DNA of 26,416 bases from Planctomycetota bacterium (lineage in GTDB: Bacteria > Planctomycetota > Planctomycetia > Pirellulales > UBA7805): positions 1-26,416 of the forward strand of contig JABABY010000005.1 of NCBI GenBank assembly GCA_014237955.1, in the 5' to 3' direction. Both the position numbers and the translations under genes were made by a program. The notes under the pieces are model-generated. The model was not told the DNA's origin. It made no database searches and worked only from the letters and a program-made list of their open reading frames with translations. Within the stretch, counting starts at the first letter, position 1, and the number at the start of each line of letters is the position of its first letter. Shown here piece by piece: positions 15,273-23,261 of this stretch.

Positions 15273-16113
15273 ATGCACATGGAGTCTGTCCGGCCAGTGG
15301 CCTCACCGATTTTTGTGAACGTTGTCGTTGCGCTTCATAAAAAAGAACCGCGGCGGCATTTGATATATTCAAACTATCGGCAAGACCATGCATGGGGATA
15401 TTGATAGTGTTGATTTCCGTATCGCCCCACACCGTGGATAGTCCCGTCGCCTCAGAACCCAACACAATTGCCGCAGGAAAGTGGAAATCAACATCTGTAT
15501 AGGCGTTCTTGCCGTTGGCGGATGTGGCAAAAATCGTCACACCGTTTTTTTGCAACCAGTCATACACTTCCTTTGAAGTGGCGGTGCAAACGGGAACTGT
15601 AAAAACCGTGCCCAAGCTGGCCCGAATCGCATTTGGGTTGTAAAGGTCTGTCGTCTGGTCGGCTACCACGACAGCGGAAATCCCCGCTCCATCAGCACTG
15701 CGAACCACTGCGCCAAGATTTCCTGGTTTTTCAATCCCCTCTACAACCGCAATGAGAGGATTTTCTGGGAGAGATAGGTCCTTAATCCCAAGATCCGGAG
15801 GTATCGCAACCGCCAATAATCCTTCAGCTCGGTCCCCGAATGCGAGGTGCTCGAAAACATTTTCTGTAACCTCATAGATATCCATCGCGAACTCATCGAG
15901 TTGTTCGAGCAGACGTCGACTCTCGACCGTATTACATAGATCGGGGCAGAAATAGATCTCGGTGACGTTCACGCCCGCGGACAGGGCACGACTTAATTCG
16001 CGAGCACCATCAATGAGGGTGCGCCCTTGTTTTCCCCGGTGCTTCCGCCGGCGCAGCTTCACCGTCGTTTTCACTTTTTGATTGCGGGGACTCGTTATTG
16101 CGGGAAAGCCCAT
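15271..16113 (-). CDS. SpoU/TrmH-family RNA 2'-O-methyltransferase (RlmB-like)
   Basis: A SPOUT methyltransferase that uses S-adenosylmethionine to methylate a ribose 2'-OH in rRNA or tRNA. The N-terminal part (SPRNQKVKTTVKLRRRK, then LIDGARELSRAL, about residues 8-50) is the substrate-binding domain of the SpoU family. The SPOUT core has the three motifs: VVEGIEKPGNLGAVVRSADGAG near 124-144, VLGSEATGL near 217-225 and IPMHGLADSLNISNAAAVLFYE near 239-259. These form the trefoil-knotted cofactor site. Target nucleotide is not readable; the 23S rRNA G2251 enzyme RlmB or a relative is likely. ATG at 16113 is preferred over a frame to 16155 that would overlap the neighbouring gene. AAGGAG, lying just before that gene's stop codon, is 13 bases upstream. 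Confidence 0.9.
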   Translation of the reverse strand: MGFPAITSPRNQKVKTTVKLRRRKHRGKQGRTLIDGARELSRALSAGVNVTEIYFCPDLCNTVESRRLLEQLDEFAMDIYEVTENVFEHLAFGDRAEGLLAVAIPPDLGIKDLSLPENPLIAVVEGIEKPGNLGAVVRSADGAGISAVVVADQTTDLYNPNAIRASLGTVFTVPVCTATSKEVYDWLQKNGVTIFATSANGKNAYTDVDFHFPAAIVLGSEATGLSTVWGDTEINTINIPMHGLADSLNISNAAAVLFYEAQRQRSQKSVRPLAGQTPCA

Positions 16114-16120
16114 TTGGCGG

Positions 16121-16978
16121 TTACATCTCCTTGCACCAACGCACAGCAACCCCACTGGGTAAGGGCCTACCGTCTTCGGAGCGAATTGCTAAACCACCCG
16201 ATTCAAAAGTTCCATCACTGCTGCTACCGAGCGCTCGTTGTAGTTTTTGCTCTAACTCAGCCGGAACGTAGCCTTCTGTATGGCAACTGATCAAGATAAA
16301 TCTGCGGTCGTGTTTGGTGAGTTCCATACATAGGTCAAGGAGCTCGTCTAAATCTTGTTGGATTTTCCAGACCTCTCCCTTGGGGCCATGTCCATAGCTG
16401 GGGGGGTCCATCACAACACCGTGATATTTATTTCCCCGTTTCAGCTCTCGGGTGGCAAATTTTCGTGAATCTTCTGTAATCCATCGTATGGCCTCACCCG
16501 TTAGCCCGGAGGAAACTGTGTTTCTGCGTGCCCACAATACGCTATTTTGGGCTGAATCCACATGTACCACTTCGGCACTGTGAGAAGCAGCTGCTAATGT
16601 TGCTCCGCCAGTGTAGGCAAAAAGGTTAAGAATCTTGAGCGTATCACTACTCGCTTTTAGTTGGCGTGTCATCCAATCCCAGTTTCCCGACTGCTCCGGA
16701 AAGACACCCACATGGCCAAAATCGGTGAGCTTCAATTCTAAATCCCAGTTTTCATGCTTGATCTTCCATGACAGTGGCATCTGGTTGGCACTATGCCATC
16801 CTCCGTCGTTGTCACTGCGCTTTATATAGGCGGCGTGTGCAGAATCCCAAAGCTCACTCTTTTGTCGGGCGACGCCCTCAGCGGCCAGGCTCGGGCGATC
16901 AAGAATATATTCGCCAAAACGCTCTAAACGGCGGCCGTCACCAAAATCGAGCAGTTGGTATTGATCCTTGGAAAACAT
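16121..16978 (-). CDS. Class I SAM-dependent methyltransferase, RlmI/RlmK-like, no PUA domain
   Basis: A Rossmann-fold methyltransferase. Motif I is seen as LNLFAYTGGATLA (about 117-129), the acidic ribose-binding position in VVHVDSAQNSV, and the catalytic-loop motif MDPPSYG (190-196). The DPP-S/F-Y-G type belongs to rRNA cytosine-C5 methyltransferases such as RlmI and RlmK. RlmI is about 396 residues with an N-terminal PUA domain; here the protein is about 285 residues and begins with a different beta-rich part (FGDGRRLERFGEYILDRP). The target is unknown. The start is ATG at 16978 rather than TTG at 17011. It directly precedes the SpoU methyltransferase (7 bases between), and the last codons carry that gene's likely ribosome binding site. 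Confidence 0.85.
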   Translation of the reverse strand: MFSKDQYQLLDFGDGRRLERFGEYILDRPSLAAEGVARQKSELWDSAHAAYIKRSDNDGGWHSANQMPLSWKIKHENWDLELKLTDFGHVGVFPEQSGNWDWMTRQLKASSDTLKILNLFAYTGGATLAAASHSAEVVHVDSAQNSVLWARRNTVSSGLTGEAIRWITEDSRKFATRELKRGNKYHGVVMDPPSYGHGPKGEVWKIQQDLDELLDLCMELTKHDRRFILISCHTEGYVPAELEQKLQRALGSSSDGTFESGGLAIRSEDGRPLPSGVAVRWCKEM

Positions 16979-17317
16979 TCTTATCCATTCTAAGTCGTAA
17001 AAAATTGACAATTAAAGCAATCGGGTATGGTATCACGCTTAAGAGGCGATTTTCAAGCCATTCCGTCGTAGAGTTCGCCAAATCGCCCCCGGATGGGGGC
17101 AAATCGCCCGTACGCTAGGAGGCCGACTCCCCTACAATGGCAAGTGGAACAGCACGAGGCATCGAAACGAAATGCGAATCGGTGTGCAACCCATGCCAAA
17201 AAATTTCGATTTAAACGACTCCTGAGCGTGTCCCTCGGGTGGAAAAATCGGTCCATTCTTTTTTTAGGGCTTCATGCCGTGGATACCATCGGGTTACAAA
17301 AATCCAAAAGTGGCGTT

Positions 17318-18457
17318 ATGCCACCTCCAACAATTCCGCTAAGGATGTGTTTTTACAAAAAGAGAGTGGAAATTTGCATCGCGGCTACTGGATTCATTCT
17401 TTGTCTTGCCTGTGGATGCCAAGACACTAAAAACCCGAATATGGGCGTCGTCCAACCATCCATCGCACCCATAATACGGTCACAACATGTTTTAAATGTA
17501 AAGCCGCCGGCCACTTCGATACATCGTCAACCACCGATTTTTCGGATGGTGGCGATATCGGGTCAAAATAATCCGATCGATGGAAATCGTGCATTCGGAT
17601 TTCTGCAGCAGATTTGTACTCTGGGCCCAAGAATAACCGGCTCACCTGCGATGCGGTCACAACAACAAATGCTGGCCGAGTATTTCACTAATCTCGGGGG
17701 AAAGGTTCGCTTGCAGCATTTTAGTTTTTCACATCCTCTCACAAAGGCACCACAAGGGGGATCGAACCTAATTGTAGAATGGCATCCAGATCGGCAGGAT
17801 CGGATTCTCCTTTGTGTCCACTACGACACTCGACCCCAGGGAGACAACGCGCGCGTACCCGCGTATCAACGGGGAGATGTATTTATCGGCGCGAATGATG
17901 GCGCCAGTGGTGTGGCATTATTGATGGAGCTTGGCAATCACATACCGACACTTTCCACCCACTATGGAATCGATTTTCTGTTTGTTGATGCTGAGGAATA
18001 TGTCTTTAGCAACTCCCCCAGAGATCGCTATTTTTTGGGATCTGAATTTTTTGCGCGGGACTACATCCAAAATTCCCCGAAACATCGGTACAAAAAAGCA
18101 GTCGTCCTCGACATGATTGGCGATCGCCATTTGCAGATATATCAAGACCGCAATAGCGTGTGGTGGAAAGACACGCGACCGATCACCAAAGAAATCTGGA
18201 AAACAGCCAAAGATCTCGGTGTACAGGAATTTATTCCACGCACGCACCCCAAAATGCGGCAGCCGATCAGGGACGACCATTTAATGTTACATAATGTTGG
18301 CAAAATCCCAACTTGTGAAATCATCGATTTTGATTATCCCAAATGGCCACAGAATCGTTACTGGCATACAGCAGATGATACCCCAGAGCGCTGCTCTGCG
18401 GAGTCGCTATCTAAAGTTGGCTGGGTGATCCTCGAATGGTTGCGAAATACGCAGTAG
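17318..18457 (+). CDS. M28-family metalloprotein, glutaminyl-peptide cyclotransferase-like, exported
   Basis: The catalytic part matches the M28/glutaminyl-cyclase fold. CVHYDTRPQ, GANDGASG (metal Asp), DAEE (metal/catalytic Glu pair), LDMIGD, DDH and YWHTADDT (metal His) occur in order. The closing PTCEIIDFDYPKWPQNRYW region resembles glutaminyl cyclases more than aminopeptidases, so N-terminal pyroglutamate formation is a real alternative to peptidase activity. The N-terminus has a positively charged stretch, a hydrophobic core (ICIAATGFILCL) and CGC, like a lipobox, suggesting export and possibly lipid anchoring. A start at ATG 17345 gives a cleaner signal peptide; ATG 17318 is also possible. 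Homology starts well after both. It is followed 22 bases later by a small membrane-protein gene. Confidence 0.78.
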   Translation: MPPPTIPLRMCFYKKRVEICIAATGFILCLACGCQDTKNPNMGVVQPSIAPIIRSQHVLNVKPPATSIHRQPPIFRMVAISGQNNPIDGNRAFGFLQQICTLGPRITGSPAMRSQQQMLAEYFTNLGGKVRLQHFSFSHPLTKAPQGGSNLIVEWHPDRQDRILLCVHYDTRPQGDNARVPAYQRGDVFIGANDGASGVALLMELGNHIPTLSTHYGIDFLFVDAEEYVFSNSPRDRYFLGSEFFARDYIQNSPKHRYKKAVVLDMIGDRHLQIYQDRNSVWWKDTRPITKEIWKTAKDLGVQEFIPRTHPKMRQPIRDDHLMLHNVGKIPTCEIIDFDYPKWPQNRYWHTADDTPERCSAESLSKVGWVILEWLRNTQ

Positions 18458-18479
18458 TCAAAGCCACAGGAGCCAACTC

Positions 18480-18863
18480 ATGGACTGGACGACGGTTGCT
18501 GTTTCCTTGCTATTAATTGCTGTATCCGCAGGCTTGACCGTTTTGCATGTCCGCTCAAGGCGCAACGACAAAAAACAACTTCATCCCGGACAATTCGGAT
18601 CTCGATTTTTCAAAAAGCAGTTTGCGCGGCGGGTACAAATTAGTCTCATCCTTGGGATAACCGGTATCGCGATGCTCGGCAGTCAGTGGCTGCCTCATCA
18701 TGCTTTGCTTTTCGGATGGTATTGGCTCGCAATAACCGCCATGGTTTTATGGATTCTCTTCTTGGGGTTGATGGATATTTTTGCCACCCACCGGCACTTC
18801 GCCAAGGAACACCACGACCAATGGATCCAGCAGGTGAAACAAGAGACTCCGCCCAAATCCTAA
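18480..18863 (+). CDS. Small membrane protein, unrecognised, 127 aa
   Basis: Three hydrophobic segments are visible: about residues 4-23 (VAVSLLLIAVSAGLTVLHV), 53-70 and 76-100. A basic cytoplasmic-type loop (RSRRNDKKQ...FKKQFARR) lies between the first two, and a His-rich tail (THRHFAKEHHDQW) follows the last. I recognise no family. ATG at 18480 is supported by AGGAG about eight bases upstream. It starts 22 bases after the M28 gene and is probably cotranscribed with it. Function unknown. Confidence 0.72.
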   Translation: MDWTTVAVSLLLIAVSAGLTVLHVRSRRNDKKQLHPGQFGSRFFKKQFARRVQISLILGITGIAMLGSQWLPHHALLFGWYWLAITAMVLWILFLGLMDIFATHRHFAKEHHDQWIQQVKQETPPKS

Positions 18864-19037
18864 AGAGTCAAAGATCCCTACGGGCCCTGACAGCAATCTG
18901 GCAATGTAGCGAGACAGGAATACACTGATAGTCGCGACAGATATTTTTCTGTTCTACAACGCTGCAATAAACAGCCGCTCGATTTTATTGACTAGGTCGT
19001 TTTTTTAATTTCCCATATGTGTGAAAAGTGAGTTGCG

Positions 19038-19673
19038 ATGGACTCTTCTGCTATTGGATTGGCCTTAGGTCCCTTGGGTCTATATCTTCTCTACATGGGA
19101 AAAATTAATTTGTCTCGTCGTCCAGTGCTTTTGAATGGCAATTGGGATATTTTTGTGCTTGGCATCGGCCTTTCGGGTATGATTTTTATCGGCCCCTATC
19201 CTCTGCTCATACCACCTGCAGCGATGATCCGTTTTGGCCCTTTCGTGGGGCTGTTGCTTGCCGTTCTCTATGGACTCTGCCTGATTCTACTAGCAAGCAA
19301 GCTCCACCCTCGTTTAGTGATCTACAACGTGACCGAACAACAGCTGCAGCCTGCACTGACGGCCGCGATGCATCAACTGGAGTGGGATCACCGATGGGCT
19401 GGAAATGTACTCACAATTTCAAATCATGAAATACAATTGGAAATGGATTTTTTTTCGCCACTAAAAAATATCACGCTCAGGCGGACTTCCGCTCTACAGA
19501 GCCGCTACAACTGGCAACGCCTTGAGCTTGCCCTGCGAGCCGAACTACAGCTTGTCGCCGTGGAGCCAAATCGAATTGGAAAACTTCTGTTCTGGAGTGG
19601 CATTCTCATCCTTAGTGGGTGTGGTGTGTGGATTATTTTTAATCCAAGCCAGTTTGTTTATTCGATTTTCTAG
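19038..19673 (+). CDS. Membrane protein, unrecognised, 211 aa
   Basis: Hydrophobic segments lie at about 5-20, 37-57, 66-88 and 183-202. A soluble stretch (about 90-180) sits between the third and fourth: LVIYNVTEQQLQPALTAAMHQLEW and a following beta-rich part (LTISNHEIQLEMDFF). No catalytic motif is visible and I do not know the family. The start ATG 19038 has GTGAG about 6 bases upstream. It follows the 127-residue membrane protein gene by 174 bases, a gap with no recognisable element. Confidence 0.7.
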   Translation: MDSSAIGLALGPLGLYLLYMGKINLSRRPVLLNGNWDIFVLGIGLSGMIFIGPYPLLIPPAAMIRFGPFVGLLLAVLYGLCLILLASKLHPRLVIYNVTEQQLQPALTAAMHQLEWDHRWAGNVLTISNHEIQLEMDFFSPLKNITLRRTSALQSRYNWQRLELALRAELQLVAVEPNRIGKLLFWSGILILSGCGVWIIFNPSQFVYSIF

Positions 19674-20177
19674 ATTTTGTGGATCGTGGCGACACGCGTT
19701 TTTTGCACAGGGTGGGCCGCTTCAGGGACAGGCAATCTCTTGGTTCCATGCCCCCTGCACAACAATCCCCCCGGCTCCAGAATGTCAAAACAAGCGACGC
19801 TATTTCCGCCTCTGTGAAGATCTTTGGCCAACAAAATGGCAAATATTCAAGCCATTTACGTGACTCATACGGCCTTAATGGCGGGTAGAAATACCTCTCA
19901 AATCAGTCTGTCAGAGAGGATAGCAATGCTGGTGAACAGGCATTGGCAGACAGCAGATTATCCTAAACTGTTTTCTACCAAGTGATTTCGTCGCCCCTTG
20001 ACGTAGAGACATACCAAGATTTAACCTGATTTTCGGATATTGATTGGCCTTGCGTGCCTCACAGGCACTCCTATAATCCGACGAATTTCCTCCCGGCCCG
20101 CATCTGTCGGCTTGCCTGACCTGCATGGTGTGGCAAGTGTATGAGGTGTTATAGAAAGCGATTTTTATGAGTTACAG
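19674..20177. other. Non-coding stretch before the tRNA
   Basis: About 500 bases without a supported gene. Short frames exist on both strands (for example 19679-19888 plus, 19911-20126 minus) but lack ribosome binding sites and recognisable sequence. A weak inverted repeat CCTCTC/GAGAGG lies at 19894-19919. TTATAG at 20149-20154 is a possible tRNA -10 box without a good -35. Confidence 0.5.
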
Positions 20178-20250
20178 GCGGGTGTAGCTCAGTTGGCAGA
20201 GCACAACGTTGCCAACGTTGTTGTCGTGGGTTCGAATCCCATCACCCGCT
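20178..20250 (+). tRNA. tRNA-Gly (anticodon GCC)
   Basis: A full cloverleaf is readable: acceptor stem GCGGGTG/CACCCGC, D arm GCTC-AGTTGGCA-GAGC, anticodon stem CAACG/CGTTG with loop TTGCCAA giving GCC, short variable region TTGTC, and T arm GTGGG-TTCGAAT-CCCAT, with discriminator base T at 20250. The CCA end is not encoded, since TCC follows. It reads GGC and, by wobble, GGT codons. It precedes tig by 112 bases. Confidence 0.95.
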
Positions 20251-20362
20251 CCTTATTATTTTTATATTGTGTCACTGGACAAGCCGGTTGGTTGGTGGAT
20301 CGAACGATTTGCTGATCAGCCCGACTTGCCCTTAATATCAACTCCACCTGTTCAGCAGACCG

Positions 20363-21853
20363 ATGACCAGCGAAAATTTACAAGAAACACCTGATTCAGA
20401 TGTTGAACCGGAAGCAACATCCACCAGCTTACATTTGGATGTTCAGATCGAGAGCCCGAGCGCGTGCCAGCGGCATATTACAGTTACCGTTGCCCGAGAA
20501 GATATCGATCGCTATTTCGATGACGCTTTTAGTGAAATGATGCCGACAGCTGCAGTTCCAGGCTTTCGTGTTGGACGAGCACCCCGCAAGTTGATCGAGG
20601 CACGCTTTCGTAAAGATGTGGGGGATCAAATTAAGGGATCACTATTACTCGACAGCATGTCCCAGGTAAATGAAGACCATGACCTTGCGGCAATTAGCGA
20701 ACCCGATATTGATTTAAGTGCTGTCGAGGTGCCCGATGAAGGACCCATGACCTTTGAGTTCGATCTCGAAGTTCGGCCAGAATTTGATTTGCCGGACTGG
20801 AAGGGTCTTAAAATCGAACGGCCTACAGCCGAATTTACTGATAAGGATATTGACGATCAACTAAATCGTGTCCTCGCAAATTATGGGCGGCAGGTGCCTA
20901 CCGAAGATCCGGTTGCCAGCGGGGACTATATTACGACTGCTATTTCAGCATCACACGACGGCGTTGCCATTCAGGAAAAGTCGGAGCGGAGCATCTGCGT
21001 CCGAAAAACTCTTAGCTTTCGAGATGGGAAAGTTGAAAACTTTGACGAGTTGATGAAGGGTGCCAAATCGGGTGAAACGCGAACGAGCAAAATGAATCTC
21101 GTTGAGGATGCACCAAATCAAGATCTTGCTGGCAAAGAGGTTGATATTGAGTTTGAAATTCTCGATATCAAAACATTCGAATTGCCCGAGATGACTCCCG
21201 AATTTCTCGGACAGCTCGGAGATTTTGAGACCGAGGCAGACCTGCGGGATGGCATTAAGGACAGTTTGCAGCGTCAGGCCGAATACCAGCAACAGCAGCG
21301 CGCTCGGCAGCAGATCACCGAACTTCTAACCGCTGCCGCGGATTGGGAGTTACCGCCTGAAATGCTCAAGCGACAAAGTGGACGGGAACTAGAGCGCAAG
21401 GTAATGGAGCTTCGTCGGAGTGGATTTCCAGAAGATGATATCCAGGCCCATGCGAATGAATTGCGACAGAATAGCCAGCAGGCGACAGCGACTGCATTAC
21501 GCGAACACTTCATTCTCGAGCGGATTGCCGAAGAAGAGGGCGTGGAGGCAGATGAAGAGGACTACGATCAGGAAATTAACTTGATTGCGATGCAAACAGG
21601 AGATACGCCGCGACGGGTGCGAGCACAGATTGAAAAAAAGGGCCTCATGGATAGTCTGCGAAATCAGATTGTCGAGCGAAAGGTGATTGATTCAGTTCTT
21701 GAGCATGCCAAATTTAAGGATGTAAAATTCGAACCCGGTGAGGGTGGTGTTGAGGCTGTTGATTTGGCGGTCGGTGGTGGTGAGGAGTCGGATATTCCTG
21801 TTGCCACTCATGGAGAGCAAGAGGAACTGGCCGCTCCAAAAGATCATACTTGA
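20363..21853 (+). CDS. tig: Trigger factor
   Basis: Ribosome-associated chaperone and peptidyl-prolyl isomerase that meets nascent chains at the exit tunnel. The ribosome-docking signature GFRVGRAPRKLIEARF lies at 67-82. A FKBP-like middle domain follows (about 180-275) and a long helical C-terminal domain (about 280-450). At 496 residues it is longer than the usual ~430: about 30 additional residues at the N-terminus (acidic, MTSENLQETP and following) and an acidic Gly-rich tail after about residue 450. No strong ribosome binding site is seen before ATG 20363. It is followed 91 bases later by clpP1, the classic tig-clpP order; clpX is not in the window. Confidence 0.95.
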   Translation: MTSENLQETPDSDVEPEATSTSLHLDVQIESPSACQRHITVTVAREDIDRYFDDAFSEMMPTAAVPGFRVGRAPRKLIEARFRKDVGDQIKGSLLLDSMSQVNEDHDLAAISEPDIDLSAVEVPDEGPMTFEFDLEVRPEFDLPDWKGLKIERPTAEFTDKDIDDQLNRVLANYGRQVPTEDPVASGDYITTAISASHDGVAIQEKSERSICVRKTLSFRDGKVENFDELMKGAKSGETRTSKMNLVEDAPNQDLAGKEVDIEFEILDIKTFELPEMTPEFLGQLGDFETEADLRDGIKDSLQRQAEYQQQQRARQQITELLTAAADWELPPEMLKRQSGRELERKVMELRRSGFPEDDIQAHANELRQNSQQATATALREHFILERIAEEEGVEADEEDYDQEINLIAMQTGDTPRRVRAQIEKKGLMDSLRNQIVERKVIDSVLEHAKFKDVKFEPGEGGVEAVDLAVGGGEESDIPVATHGEQEELAAPKDHT

Positions 21854-21944
21854 GAGATAGTAATAATACATCGCGGAAGGAAACAACACTCAGCAGGACA
21901 GCTACGCACTGCAGCCTGAGTGGTTTGGCACGGAAGGATATTGG

Positions 21945-22604
21945 ATGACTGATTTCTTTGGCCCCCTGGATCATTCGACCGCCAATTCTCTGGCAGGACC
22001 GATAGCAAATCCCCAATTGAATCGGGATTACCAGCGACAGCGACAAATGACACTCGGTGATCTACTTTTAGAGAACCGGATTATTTTCTTGCAGGGGGAA
22101 ATCCACGACGGAAATGCCAACGAAATGGTAATGAAAATGCTCTACCTGCAGAGCGAAAACCGTCGCAAGGATATTAATTTCTATATCAATTCTCCTGGAG
22201 GAAGCGTCAGTTCCACGTTGGCTATCTACGACACCATGCAAATACTCTCTTGCCCCGTTAGCACCTACTGTGTTGGGCTCGCTGCAAGCGGAGGAGCTGT
22301 GTTATTAGCGGGTGGATCGACCGGAAAGCGCTATATGCTCCCCCACGCCAAAGTCATGATCCACCAGCCCTACGGTCAAGTGGGGGGCCAAGTTTCGGAT
22401 ATTGAAATTCAAGCGGATGAAATTATCAAAACACGCGAAGTACTCAACAGGGTGCTCAGCGAACATACCGGACAGAGTATTGAGCAGATTGCAAAGGATA
22501 CCAACCGGGATTACTACATGACGGCCGACGAATCCAAGGCGTATGGTATCGTTGACGAAATTATTACGAAGCCGGCAAGTGATGAAGATGAGGAAGACAA
22601 CTAA
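21945..22604 (+). CDS. clpP1: ATP-dependent Clp protease proteolytic subunit, first copy
   Basis: Serine protease subunit of the Clp barrel. The catalytic triad is present: Ser115 in LAASGGAVL, His140 in MIHQPYG and Asp189 in DTNRDYYM. The His-Asp spacing is that of E. coli ClpP. NSPGGSVSSTLAIYDTM is the handle region. Two differences from usual ClpP: the residue after the catalytic Ser is Gly rather than Met (ASGGA), and the N-terminus carries about 25 extra residues. The C-terminus is acidic (DEDEEDN). The start ATG 21945 has GGAAGG about 8 bases upstream. It is followed 58 bases later by a second clpP, so a mixed ClpP1P2 barrel is likely. Confidence 0.95.
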   Translation: MTDFFGPLDHSTANSLAGPIANPQLNRDYQRQRQMTLGDLLLENRIIFLQGEIHDGNANEMVMKMLYLQSENRRKDINFYINSPGGSVSSTLAIYDTMQILSCPVSTYCVGLAASGGAVLLAGGSTGKRYMLPHAKVMIHQPYGQVGGQVSDIEIQADEIIKTREVLNRVLSEHTGQSIEQIAKDTNRDYYMTADESKAYGIVDEIITKPASDEDEEDN

Positions 22605-22662
22605 GGCTTTCACTAGATACTTTGACTGAACAGAAATATAAGAATTTGGAGATGTTTCGCTG

Positions 22663-23250
22663 ATGCCACTGATCCCTTATGTCATTGAAAAAAGTGGCCG
22701 CGAAGAGCGGGCGATGGATATTTATAGCCGCTTGCTCAAAGATCGAATTGTTTTTCTCGGGTCAGGGGTGAATGACGAAGTGGCCAATGCCATTGTGGCC
22801 CAAATGCTTTTTCTTCAGTCGGATGATTCGAAAGGTGATATCCATTTTTACATCAATTCGCCGGGCGGTAGCGTGACCTCCGGTCTCGCAATTTACGATA
22901 CCATGCAATTGGTAACCTGTGATGTGGCAACCTATTGCATTGGTCAATGTGCGTCGATGGGGGCAATCCTCTTGGCAGCAGGTACCGAAGGAAAACGCCA
23001 CGCATTGCCCAATTCGCGAATTATGATTCATCAGCCACTCGCGGGCATGGAGGGCACCGCTGAAGATATTTTGATTCATGCTAAGGAATTTAAGAACACC
23101 AAAAATCGGCTCAATCAAATTTTACTCAAACACAGCGGCCAACCGCTGGATCGTATTGAGGAAGACACGGATCGTGATCGATTTATGGAGCCCGAGGAAG
23201 CATTAAAGTACAAACTAATTGATCGCATAATAAACCGCATGGATGCGTAA
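22663..23250 (+). CDS. clpP2: ATP-dependent Clp protease proteolytic subunit, second copy
   Basis: A canonical ClpP of 195 residues with Ser98 in QCASMGAILLAAG, His123 in IMIHQPL and Asp172 in DTDRDRF, plus the NSPGGSVTSGLAIYDTM handle. This is the standard active-site form, closer to E. coli ClpP than the preceding copy is. GGAG lies about 10 bases before the ATG at 22663. Two clpP genes in tandem usually make a two-ring, two-subunit barrel as in Listeria, Mycobacterium and many planctomycetes. A lipoprotein gene starts 11 bases after its stop. Confidence 0.96.
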   Translation: MPLIPYVIEKSGREERAMDIYSRLLKDRIVFLGSGVNDEVANAIVAQMLFLQSDDSKGDIHFYINSPGGSVTSGLAIYDTMQLVTCDVATYCIGQCASMGAILLAAGTEGKRHALPNSRIMIHQPLAGMEGTAEDILIHAKEFKNTKNRLNQILLKHSGQPLDRIEEDTDRDRFMEPEEALKYKLIDRIINRMDA

Positions 23251-23261
23251 GCGAGAAAACC

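Noticed and set aside
19894..19919. CCTCTC/GAGAGG inverted repeat as a terminator
   Set aside because: Only six base pairs with a 14-base loop, no T-tract, and more than 200 bases past the nearest stop codon.
19639..20126. Three short frames before the tRNA
   Set aside because: No ribosome binding site, no homology I can see, and overlapping use of both strands.
20209..20394. 61-residue plus-strand frame
   Set aside because: It begins inside the tRNA-Gly gene and runs into tig in another frame.
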